Shown: piece by piece, positions 1-5,771 of the stretch
Position numbering within the stretch: position 1 is the stretch's first letter
How the letters are laid out: each line of letters begins with the position of its first letter
NCBI GenBank assembly: GCA_946482635.1
Contig: CAMLSG010000126.1
Coordinates: 1 to 15,767 of the forward strand
Direction of reading: 5' to 3'
DNA: 15,767 nucleotides
DNA from: an uncultured Duganella sp.
GTDB taxonomy: Bacteria; Pseudomonadota; Gammaproteobacteria; Burkholderiales; Burkholderiaceae
Position numbers and translations under genes: made by a program
The notes under the pieces: model-generated
What the model was told of the DNA's origin: nothing
The model's database searches: none
The model's input: only the letters and a program-made list of their open reading frames with translations

Positions 1-869
1 CGAACATGGCCTTTGGTCCGGTGGACATCAAAGACTCGACTGGCAAGGTGATCGTTCCTGCCAATACCTCTGTGGTGTATGAACTGAAGGTGCATAGCTT
101 CAACACCTTGCCTTCGCCGATTCCGCCGCAGCCGGTATTTACCAGGACCAATCTCCCATCAACCGGTACGGGCCCGGCCACCGTTGCCAAAAACCTGGTA
201 ACCATCCAGTACGCGGGCTACCTGTACGACAGCAACAACCCTGGCAATGGCTACAAAGGTACGGAGTTCGACAATTCCAATGGTAAGCCGTTCTCCTTCC
301 TGCTGGGTGTGGATAGCCGTATCGCAGGATGGGACCAGGGCATCGTAGATATGCAAGTGGGCACCAAGCGCCGGCTGCTGATTCCTGCCAGCATGGCGTG
401 GGCACAGTACGGCCTGAAGAACGACGCTACCGGACAATACCGCGTGCCACCTAGCACGGCCGTAGTGTATGAAATCGAGGTGACCGCGATTAACGCTACG
501 CCGCCGGCACAGTCCACGCAGCCTGCATTCCAGAAGATCGATGTGGCCGCCGGTACTGGCAGCCTGGTGGCCGCCACGGGCAACACTCTGACCGTGCATT
601 ACTCCGGCTACCTGTACGACGACAGCGTAACTGACAAGCGTGGCCTGCGTTTCGATACTTCGCGCACTACCGGTGCCCCGTTGTCCGTCAAGCTGGGCAC
701 CAACGCAGTCATCCAGGGTTGGGAGCAGGGCTTGCTCGGCATGAAGGTGGGCGGCAAGCGTACCCTGATCATTCCGGCAGACCTGGCTTACGGTTCCACG
801 GCCAAGACCAATATCCCAGCGAACTCGCCACTGATCTTCGATGTTGAAGTGACTTCCATTACCCAGTAA
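1..869 (+). CDS. Tandem FKBP-type peptidyl-prolyl cis-trans isomerase, 5' end cut by the window
   Basis: Predicted to catalyse cis-trans isomerisation of Xaa-Pro bonds. The reading frame is open from base 3, and the first Met (base 6) lies inside an FKBP domain: the first ~33 residues match an FKBP C-terminal strand (PANTSVVYELKV), so the real start is upstream. Two full FKBP domains follow, at about residues 42-160 and 169-286 counted from that Met. The last is more canonical: VHYSGYLYD, RFDTS, VIQGWEQG, LAYG and PLIFDVEV carry the aromatic pocket residues. The middle domain keeps YAGYLYD, EFDNS and IAGWDQG but has an altered, longer loop (AWAQYG). At least three domains in tandem is more than the usual single-domain FklB/FkpA type. 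The N-terminus is missing, so export to the periplasm or outer membrane cannot be judged. It is the only plus-strand gene before 3722. Confidence 0.9.
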   Translation, partial: NMAFGPVDIKDSTGKVIVPANTSVVYELKVHSFNTLPSPIPPQPVFTRTNLPSTGTGPATVAKNLVTIQYAGYLYDSNNPGNGYKGTEFDNSNGKPFSFLLGVDSRIAGWDQGIVDMQVGTKRRLLIPASMAWAQYGLKNDATGQYRVPPSTAVVYEIEVTAINATPPAQSTQPAFQKIDVAAGTGSLVAATGNTLTVHYSGYLYDDSVTDKRGLRFDTSRTTGAPLSVKLGTNAVIQGWEQGLLGMKVGGKRTLIIPADLAYGSTAKTNIPANSPLIFDVEVTSITQ

Positions 870-882
870 CTGGCTGGGAAGC

Positions 883-914
883 AAAAAGAAACGGCCTTCG
901 GGCCGTTTCTTTTT
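883..914. terminator. Bidirectional rho-independent terminator with UUCG loop
   Basis: A perfect 14-bp stem (883-896 pairing with 901-914) closes on the tetraloop TTCG (897-900). One strand ends in a run of T and the other in a run of A, so it can stop transcripts from both directions. It lies between the convergent FKBP gene and elaA. Its T run includes the first base of the reversed elaA stop codon (914-916). Confidence 0.93.
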
Positions 915-1366
915 TAGCGCAGCATTTCCAGGTGCGGAATTCCGTCCTCATCGTAGGGCTCGCCAACGGCCTTGAAGCCAAAGCTGCCATAGAACTTTTC
1001 GAGATGGGCCTGGGCGCCGATGCGGATGCGGTGGCCGGGGTGCAGCGCTTCCGCATTGCGGATGCCTTCGGCGATCAGCTGGCGGCCGGCGCCGCTGCCG
1101 CGCGCAGCCTGGGTGGTCAGCACTCGGCCCAGCGACATTTCCGGATATTTGATGCCCGGCGCAATGCAGCGCAGGTAGGCGGCTAGTAAGCGCTTGCCTT
1201 CAAGCGTCTGCCAGCCGAGCAGGTGGTAGGCGGCCTCGTCATAGCCATCCATATCCGAATAAAAACACTGCTGTTCGATCACGAAGACCTCTTGCCGCTG
1301 TCGCAGCATTTCGTATAGGTCTGTGTTGGGAATGCTGTTGAAGTCCAGCCACTGCCATTCAATCAT
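914..1366 (-). CDS. elaA: ElaA-type GNAT family N-acetyltransferase
   Basis: A 150-residue protein of the GNAT acetyltransferase fold, predicted to move an acetyl group from acetyl-CoA to an amine. The natural substrate of the ElaA family is not established. The start MIEWQWLDF, the block LGRVLTTQAARGSGAGRQL (residues ~79-97, the acetyl-CoA pyrophosphate loop with an RGxGxG-like pattern), GAQAHLEKFYGSFGF and YDEDGIPH match ElaA throughout, and the length is normal. The only credible ribosome binding site, GAGG at 1374-1377, is seven bases from the ATG and lies inside a perfect 10-bp hairpin (1368-1396), which may damp translation. It is the last gene of a likely ohr - DUF4148 - elaA transcription unit that ends at the UUCG terminator. 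Confidence 0.88.
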   Translation of the reverse strand: MIEWQWLDFNSIPNTDLYEMLRQRQEVFVIEQQCFYSDMDGYDEAAYHLLGWQTLEGKRLLAAYLRCIAPGIKYPEMSLGRVLTTQAARGSGAGRQLIAEGIRNAEALHPGHRIRIGAQAHLEKFYGSFGFKAVGEPYDEDGIPHLEMLR

Positions 1367-1367
1367 T

Positions 1368-1396
1368 TGGTCGCCTCGCTTGATAGGAGGCGACCA
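1368..1396 (-). promoter_or_regulatory. Hairpin sequestering the elaA ribosome binding site
   Basis: Perfect 10-bp arms, TGGTCGCCTC at 1368-1377 and GAGGCGACCA at 1387-1396, surround a 9-base loop. In the minus-strand transcript the 3' arm contains the GAGG ribosome binding site of elaA and ends two bases before the ATG (1366-1364). No T run follows, so it does not look like a rho-independent terminator for the DUF4148 gene upstream. A role in translation control or mRNA processing is inferred. Confidence 0.6.
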
Positions 1397-1408
1397 TTCT
1401 ATGCCAGC

Positions 1409-1708
1409 TTAGTATTCGACGCGGAGCTCGCCGTTACGGATGGCAGCGGCCAGTTCGGCCTTCACTTCAGCGCGGGTTTTGCCGCGGGTTGGAGAGGCAA
1501 AGTCCAGTGGATACAGCTCGCCGCTGAAGACTTCGCCTCGGCGGATGGCGGCGATGGTCTCAGCCTTCACTTCCGCGCGGGTTTTGCTGGATACGAAGCT
1601 GGTGTCGGCCTGGTAGCCTTCGCCGCTGTTGGTGTCGGATGGTGCTGCCTGGGCGGTAGCGGAGAGGGCCAGGGCGGCGGTAGCGATGATGGTTGCAATT
1701 GCTTTCAT
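1409..1708 (-). CDS. Small secreted DUF4148-like protein with two KTRAEV repeats
   Basis: A 99-residue protein with a clear Sec signal peptide: Lys2, then a hydrophobic stretch, then the likely cleavage site AQA at about residues 19-21. The mature part has two near-identical units, KTRAEVKAE at 42-50 followed by AAIRRGE (53-59), and again KTRAEVKAE at 77-85 followed by AAIRNGE (88-94). This KTRAEV pattern is the hallmark of the DUF4148 family, common in Burkholderiales, whose function is unknown. The 35-residue repeat also shows in DNA as a 24-base match with one mismatch (1459-1482 and 1564-1587). The ATG has a good ribosome binding site (AGAGGAGA) six bases upstream. It lies 55 bases behind ohr, with only a 6-bp hairpin (1733-1747) and no T run between, so cotranscription with ohr is likely. 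It is predicted to be periplasmic. Confidence 0.8.
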   Translation of the reverse strand: MKAIATIIATAALALSATAQAAPSDTNSGEGYQADTSFVSSKTRAEVKAETIAAIRRGEVFSGELYPLDFASPTRGKTRAEVKAELAAAIRNGELRVEY

Positions 1709-1763
1709 GATGTTTCTCCTCTTGAGTGGGCCCAGCCGCCACGGCTGCCGAGCCCTTGATTGC

Positions 1764-2192
1764 TTATACGATAGTCAGGGTGACGTCGATGTTGCCGCGT
1801 GTCGCGTTCGAATACGGGCAGACGATGTGGGCGGCGTTCACCAGTTTTTCTGCAGTGGCGCGATCAACGCCTGGCAGGGAAATCTTCAACTCCACTTCGA
1901 TGCCGAAGCCGGTTTCGATCGGGCCGATGCCGACAGTGGCGTTGATCGAAGCGTCAGCCGGTACGGCGATCTTGTCGCGGCCGCCAACGAACTTCAGGGC
2001 GCCAATGAAGCAGGCCGAGTAGCCGGCTGCGAACAACTGTTCCGGATTGGTGCCGAATGCGCCATTGCCGCCCAGTTCTTTTGGAGTGGTCAGCTTGACG
2101 TCCAGGGCGCCGTCGCTGGAGACGGATTTGCCTTCGCGGCCGCCGGTGGAAGTTGCGTTTGCGCGGTACAGGATGTTGGAGATCTTTGCCAT
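1764..2192 (-). CDS. ohr: Organic hydroperoxide resistance protein Ohr
   Basis: A 142-residue thiol peroxidase of the Ohr/OsmC family that reduces organic and fatty-acid hydroperoxides in the cytoplasm. Family members are usually homodimers recycled by lipoylated proteins. Both catalytic cysteines are present: Cys61 in [11 protein letters not shown] and Cys125 in [13 protein letters not shown]. The partner residues are also visible, with Arg19 in the GGREG segment and Glu51 in [13 protein letters not shown]. The length is normal for Ohr rather than OsmC, and [13 protein letters not shown] is the Ohr-type signature. The ATG is preceded by AAAAGGAAA. The 153-base upstream region holds a promoter and an OhrR-like box. 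No ohrR gene lies in the window, although ohrR is often adjacent. Confidence 0.95.
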   Translation of the reverse strand: MAKISNILYRANATSTGGREGKSVSSDGALDVKLTTPKELGGNGAFGTNPEQLFAAGYSACFIGALKFVGGRDKIAVPADASINATVGIGPIETGFGIEVELKISLPGVDRATAEKLVNAAHIVCPYSNATRGNIDVTLTIV

Positions 2193-2279
2193 GATGTTTT
2201 TTCCTTTTCGTGAGTAGTGAGCGATTAACTAGCGTGCTATTTGTTTCCAATTTCCGGGGCGTTGTTTGCTGCCCATGCC

Positions 2280-2297
2280 CACACTATAGATAGTGTG
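2280..2297. promoter_or_regulatory. Perfect palindrome over the ohr -10 box
   Basis: CACACTA and TAGTGTG are exact 7-bp arms around the spacer TAGA. The element covers the -10 box and overlaps the OhrR-like box by two bases. It could be a second operator for OhrR or a site for another dimeric regulator. Confidence 0.45.
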
Positions 2298-2311
2298 CGA
2301 TTTAATTGCAA
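2283..2311 (-). promoter_or_regulatory. Promoter of ohr
   Basis: Read on the minus strand, the -35 box is TTGCAA (2311-2306), the spacer is 17 bases and the -10 box is TATAGT (2288-2283). This matches the sigma-70 form well and leaves a leader of about 80 bases to the ohr ATG. Two palindromes overlap it. Confidence 0.7.
2296..2310. promoter_or_regulatory. Likely OhrR operator
   Basis: TGCGATTTAATTGCA is a 15-base imperfect palindrome (arms match 6 of 7) placed between the -35 and -10 boxes of ohr. Its reverse complement, TGCAATTAAATCGCA, agrees at 12 of 15 positions with the B. subtilis OhrR half-operator as I remember it (TACAATTAAATTGTA). Binding there would block RNA polymerase, fitting peroxide-inducible repression by a MarR-family OhrR. 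Confidence 0.6.
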
Positions 2312-2345
2312 GCTATTTTTGAAAATTTTTTCGCTCACTTTGAAC

Positions 2346-2867
2346 TCACTCGGTTTGAGCCAGCAGTTGCTGGATCCGCGCTTCGGTTTGTTCGTACTGC
2401 CCCTCACCGAAGTGGGTGTACACCACCTGGCCCTTCTTGTTGACTAAATAGAAAGCTGGCCAATAACGGTTGTTGTACGCATTCCAGGTGGCATAGCGGT
2501 TGTCCTGGGCCACGGGATAGCGTATGTCGAATCGCTTCAAAGCGGTGCGCACATTCTCGGTCTTGCGCTCGAAAGCGTACTCCGGCGTATGGACGCCGAC
2601 CACGACCAAGCCCTTGTCTTTGTACTTGTCGTGCCATTGCACGACATGCGACAGGGTGTTGATACAGTTTATGCAGTCATAGGTCCAGAAATCAACCAGT
2701 ATCACCTTGCCACGCAGTTGTTTCATGGTCAGCGGTTCGCTGTTCAGCCATTGCGTAATGCCGCTGAACTCGGGCGCTTCAAACGGGGCGGTTGCGGCAC
2801 TGGCGCCGGCGCTGGCGCCAACCAGGGTGGCTGCGGCAGCCAGGAATTTCAGGTAGTTCTTCATCAT
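2346..2867 (-). CDS. Periplasmic TlpA/DipZ-like thioredoxin-fold protein
   Basis: A 173-residue secreted thiol-disulfide oxidoreductase. A signal peptide is visible (MMKNYLKF, a hydrophobic core, then ASA-AT around residues 22-25). The redox motif is Cys65-Ile-Asn-Cys68 in WTYDCINC, with the cis-proline at 137 in YWPAFYLV. The blocks VGVHTPEYAFE and DNRYATWNAYNNRYWPAF resemble the thioredoxin domain of DipZ fusions. It probably receives electrons across the membrane from the CcdA-like protein encoded just upstream; its final target is unknown. The ATG at 2867 overlaps the ccdA stop by one base (TGATG), which suggests translational coupling. A second ATG at 2864 is equally plausible, and AAGGA at 2877-2873 serves either. 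An open frame extends upstream into ccdA but has no homology there, so it was not used. No clear terminator follows. Confidence 0.88.
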   Translation of the reverse strand: MMKNYLKFLAAAATLVGASAGASAATAPFEAPEFSGITQWLNSEPLTMKQLRGKVILVDFWTYDCINCINTLSHVVQWHDKYKDKGLVVVGVHTPEYAFERKTENVRTALKRFDIRYPVAQDNRYATWNAYNNRYWPAFYLVNKKGQVVYTHFGEGQYEQTEARIQQLLAQTE

Positions 2868-3568
2868 CACAGTCCTTTCAGGGTTGGGAGGTGTTGGGCG
2901 GCCCACGAATAGGCCAGGGTGTCGTATTGCAGGTAGATCGCGATGGCGGTGGCGATCACCAGCACGCCGAATACTTGCTGCAGGCGCTCTGCGTGGCGGG
3001 CCACGGAACGCACGCGCTGGGTGGCGTACTGGCCCCCATAAATAATCCCGAGCATGGGCACGGCAGCGCCGATGGCGTACAGGGTGAGCAGCAGGGCTGA
3101 CCACGCCGGGTCCTGTGCCTTCACCACCAGTACCAGGATCGAGGCCAGTACCGGGCCGGCGCATGGGGTCCAGACCGCGCCCAGCGACACGCCGAGCAGG
3201 AAAGCGCCACCGTTGCTGCCGTCATCGGCACGCGGCGCCGCGCTGGCGCTGCGGTTTGGCAGGCGGGCCAGCAGCCATTCATACGGCGCCGGCCACAGCC
3301 GGAACAGGCCGGACAGCGCGAGCAAGGCGATGGCGGTATTGCGCAGCACCTCCTGCGCCACTTCAATGGTGGCCGAGACTACGCCCAGCAGCATGGCGAA
3401 GCTGGCAAAGCTCAGGATGAAGCCGGCCACGATGAACAGCGGGCGGCGGCGGTTGCGCTGGTTGACGCCGGAGCCCAGCAGGATGGGCAGCATCGGCAGT
3501 ACGCAAGGCGAAGCGATGGTCAGCAGGCCGGCCAGGAAGGCCAGCGGAGTGTCGAGCGGGTTGGTCAT
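2867..3568 (-). CDS. CcdA/DsbD-type transmembrane thiol reductant transporter
   Basis: A 233-residue integral inner-membrane protein of the CcdA family, which passes electrons from cytoplasmic thioredoxin to periplasmic thioredoxin-like proteins. The two redox cysteines lie in the duplicated family motifs: Cys22 in IASPCVLPMLP and Cys136 in VWTPCAGPVL. About six hydrophobic helices can be traced (residues ~8-31, 45-68, 76-92, 122-147, 155-178 and 199-218). The segment between helices 3 and 4 (residues ~101-121) is hydrophilic. I start at ATG 3568 (MTNPLDTPLAF) because GGAG lies six bases upstream and the first helix follows at once. ATG 3598 in the same frame is an alternative that adds ten polar residues. 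It is coupled to the thioredoxin-like gene behind it, and together they look like a split version of DipZ. Confidence 0.88.
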   Translation of the reverse strand: MTNPLDTPLAFLAGLLTIASPCVLPMLPILLGSGVNQRNRRRPLFIVAGFILSFASFAMLLGVVSATIEVAQEVLRNTAIALLALSGLFRLWPAPYEWLLARLPNRSASAAPRADDGSNGGAFLLGVSLGAVWTPCAGPVLASILVLVVKAQDPAWSALLLTLYAIGAAVPMLGIIYGGQYATQRVRSVARHAERLQQVFGVLVIATAIAIYLQYDTLAYSWAAQHLPTLKGL

Positions 3569-3654
3569 GGTCGGCTCCGTGTTTTGGAATGACTCCATTG
3601 GACCGCCCGCAGGTATCTGGCATATGTCGCGCCACCCCCGCCAGTGCAATGTAT

Positions 3655-3679
3655 TGTGTACCTGGTCCGGCTGTACACA
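3655..3679. promoter_or_regulatory. Inverted repeat in the divergent ccdA / response regulator promoter region
   Basis: TGTGTAC (3655-3661) and GTACACA (3673-3679) are exact 7-bp arms around an 11-base spacer. The arm centres are 18 bases apart. It lies 43 bases before the regulator start and 87 bases before the ccdA start, a good place for an operator shared by both directions. The regulator encoded at 3722 is an obvious candidate to bind it. I could not identify convincing -35/-10 pairs on either side. Confidence 0.45.
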
Positions 3680-3721
3680 CTGGGATACAAATCTGTGCCA
3701 GGCATTGGGTATCATGGCTTC

Positions 3722-4462
3722 ATGGAAAACCAAGACCACATCCTGATCGTTGACGACGACCGCGATATCCGCGAGTTGATCGGCGCCTATTTACAGAAAA
3801 ACGGCTTGCGCACCTCGCTGGCAGCCAACGGCCGCCAGATGCGCGCCGTGATCGAAGAAGACACGCCGGACCTGGTCGTGCTGGACCTGATGCTGCCCGG
3901 CGAAGACGGGCTGGCGCTGTGCCGCGACCTGCGCGCCGGCAAGCACAAGGCCATACCGGTGCTGATGCTGACCGCGCGCAACGACGAAACCGACCGCATC
4001 ATCGGCCTGGAAATGGGCGCCGACGATTACCTGCCCAAGCCCTTCGCCGTGCGCGAGCTGCTGGCGCGCATCAATGCCGTGCTGCGCCGCACGCGCATGC
4101 TGCCGCCGAATATGCAGGTCAACGAATCGGTGCCGATGCTGGCTTTCGGCGACTGGCGCCTGGACACAGTGGCGCGCCACCTGCTCGATGCGGACGGCAC
4201 CCAGGTCGCGTTGAGCGGCGCCGAATACCGCCTGCTGCGCGTGTTCCTTGATCACCCGCAGCGCGTGCTGACGCGCGACCAGTTGCTGAACCTGACCCAA
4301 GGCCGTAATGCCGACCAGTTCGACCGCTCGATCGACCTGCTGGTGAGCCGCGTGCGTCAGCGCCTGCGCGACACGGCGCGCGAGCCGCGCTACATCAAGA
4401 CCCTGCGCAGCGAGGGCTATGTATTCTCGGCCGCTGTAACGCTGGCTGCAGGAGAGCCGTGA
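3722..4462 (+). CDS. OmpR-family response regulator
   Basis: A 246-residue two-component regulator. The receiver domain (residues ~5-120) has the acidic pair Asp11/Asp12, phosphoacceptor Asp55 in LVVLDLMLPGEDG, Thr84 and Lys106 in DYLPKPF. The C-terminal winged-helix DNA-binding domain (~138-240) shows LSGAEYRLLRVFLDHPQRVLTRDQL and YIKTLRSEGYVF. All phosphorylation residues are intact. The start at 3722 gives a normal N-terminus (MENQDHILIVDDD); its ribosome binding site is weak. The stop overlaps the kinase ATG by one base, so the two are translated together. The signal and regulon are unknown. The shared intergenic region with ccdA suggests a link to thiol or metal homeostasis, but that is inference. 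Confidence 0.93.
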   Translation: MENQDHILIVDDDRDIRELIGAYLQKNGLRTSLAANGRQMRAVIEEDTPDLVVLDLMLPGEDGLALCRDLRAGKHKAIPVLMLTARNDETDRIIGLEMGADDYLPKPFAVRELLARINAVLRRTRMLPPNMQVNESVPMLAFGDWRLDTVARHLLDADGTQVALSGAEYRLLRVFLDHPQRVLTRDQLLNLTQGRNADQFDRSIDLLVSRVRQRLRDTAREPRYIKTLRSEGYVFSAAVTLAAGEP

Positions 4463-5769
4463 TGCGCCTGCATTGGCCACGTTCGCTGTTCGCGCGCCTC
4501 GCCTTGCTCTTGTGCCTCGGCGTGGCAGTAGCGCAAGGCTTGTCGTTCTGGCTCACCATGCGTGAGCGGAACGAAGCGACCACCAATATGATGATGGGCT
4601 ATATCGAACGCGAGGTCACCACCTCGGTGGCCCTGCTCGACGCCTTGCCTGCCGCGCAACGTGCAGAGTGGCTGCCGCGCCTGGCGCGCCGCAGCTACGA
4701 ATTCAGGCTGGAGGAGTGCGACGAATCGCTGCCCCACCTGGACGTGCTGGAAGCTAACGCAGTGCGCTCGTTCGAAGAAGGCGTTGGCAAGCAATACAAG
4801 CTGACGGTGCATCAGATTATCGGTGAACACGAACGCTATCAGGTGCACCTGCGATTGAGCGACGGCATGCCGCTGACGATCGACTTCCGCCCCATGCGCA
4901 ACGTGCCGATGTCGCCCTGGTTTGGCGCCCTGATGGTGGCGCAGCTCGCGGTGTTTGCCCTGTGCTGCTGGCTGGCGGTGCGCCTGGCGACGCGGCCCCT
5001 GCAGCAGCTGGCGCTGGCTGCCGATGCACTAGGGCCGGACATGCAGGGCGCCCACCTGCCGGAAAGCGGTCCATCGGAAGTGGCGCGTGCGGCGCGCGCG
5101 TTCAACACCATGCAGCAGCGCATTGCCGGCTATATGGCGGAGCGCATCCAGATCCTTGCCTCGATTTCGCATGACTTGCAGACGCCGATAACGCGCATGC
5201 GCTTGCGGGTCGACATGATGGACGACGAAGCGCAGCAGGCAAAGCTGCGGCAGGACTTGCAGGCCATGGAACAACTGGTGAAGGAAGGCGTTGCCTATGC
5301 GCGCACCCTGCACGGCACTTCGGAGGCCGCGACGCGCATCGACCCTGACGCGCTGCTCGACAGCATGGTGCATGACTACACCGATGCTGGGCAGGACGTT
5401 ACGCTGCATGGCGCGGTGGGCCGCGCAATGGAACTGCGGCCGCAGGCGCTGCGGCGCGTGTTGGGCAACCTGATCGACAATGCGCTGAAATTTGGCGGGA
5501 GCGCGGAAGTACATGTGGCGCCGGATGCGGCGCGCGGAAACGGCATCGTGATCCAGGTGCTGGACCGCGGCCCGGGCATCCCGGCGGAATCGCTGCAAGC
5601 GGTCTTCGAGCCCTTTGTGCGCTTGGAATCCTCGCGCAGCCGCGAAACCGGCGGCACGGGCTTGGGCCTGGCGATTGCGCGCCAGCTGGCCACCGCGATG
5701 GGCGGCGCATTGACGCTGCACCAGCGCGAAGGCGGCGGGCTGGAGGCGCGGCTGGCGCTGCCCGGCTAA
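4462..5769 (+). CDS. Sensor histidine kinase, EnvZ-like architecture
   Basis: A 435-residue inner-membrane kinase partner of the regulator just upstream. Transmembrane helix 1 spans residues ~11-31, a ~120-residue periplasmic sensor region follows (34-152), and helix 2 is at ~154-176. Then come a HAMP segment (~176-228), the H-box with His237 in SISHDLQTPITRMRLR, and the ATPase with N-box NLIDNALKFGG (Asn340), G1 DRGPGIP, F-box FEPFVRL and G2 GGTGLGLAIAR. Every catalytic motif is present. The periplasmic region matches no domain I recognise. I choose ATG 4462 because GGAG lies seven bases upstream; a GTG one codon earlier (4459) is possible. It ends two bases from the stop of the convergent HDAC-fold gene. 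Confidence 0.93.
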   Translation: MRLHWPRSLFARLALLLCLGVAVAQGLSFWLTMRERNEATTNMMMGYIEREVTTSVALLDALPAAQRAEWLPRLARRSYEFRLEECDESLPHLDVLEANAVRSFEEGVGKQYKLTVHQIIGEHERYQVHLRLSDGMPLTIDFRPMRNVPMSPWFGALMVAQLAVFALCCWLAVRLATRPLQQLALAADALGPDMQGAHLPESGPSEVARAARAFNTMQQRIAGYMAERIQILASISHDLQTPITRMRLRVDMMDDEAQQAKLRQDLQAMEQLVKEGVAYARTLHGTSEAATRIDPDALLDSMVHDYTDAGQDVTLHGAVGRAMELRPQALRRVLGNLIDNALKFGGSAEVHVAPDAARGNGIVIQVLDRGPGIPAESLQAVFEPFVRLESSRSRETGGTGLGLAIARQLATAMGGALTLHQREGGGLEARLALPG

Positions 5770-5771
5770 GT

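Noticed and set aside
1733..1747. Small hairpin CAGCCG-CCA-CGGCTG between ohr and the DUF4148 gene as a terminator
   Set aside because: The stem is only six pairs and no T run follows on the minus strand.
2310..2345. Terminator after the thioredoxin-like gene
   Set aside because: There is an A/T-rich run after the stop codon (AAAAAATTTT on the minus strand), but no stable stem precedes it.
3569..3739. N-terminal extension of ccdA to 3739
   Set aside because: The extra residues are polar and not CcdA-like, and they run through the divergent promoter region and its inverted repeat. ATG 3568 has a ribosome binding site and places the first helix directly at the N-terminus.
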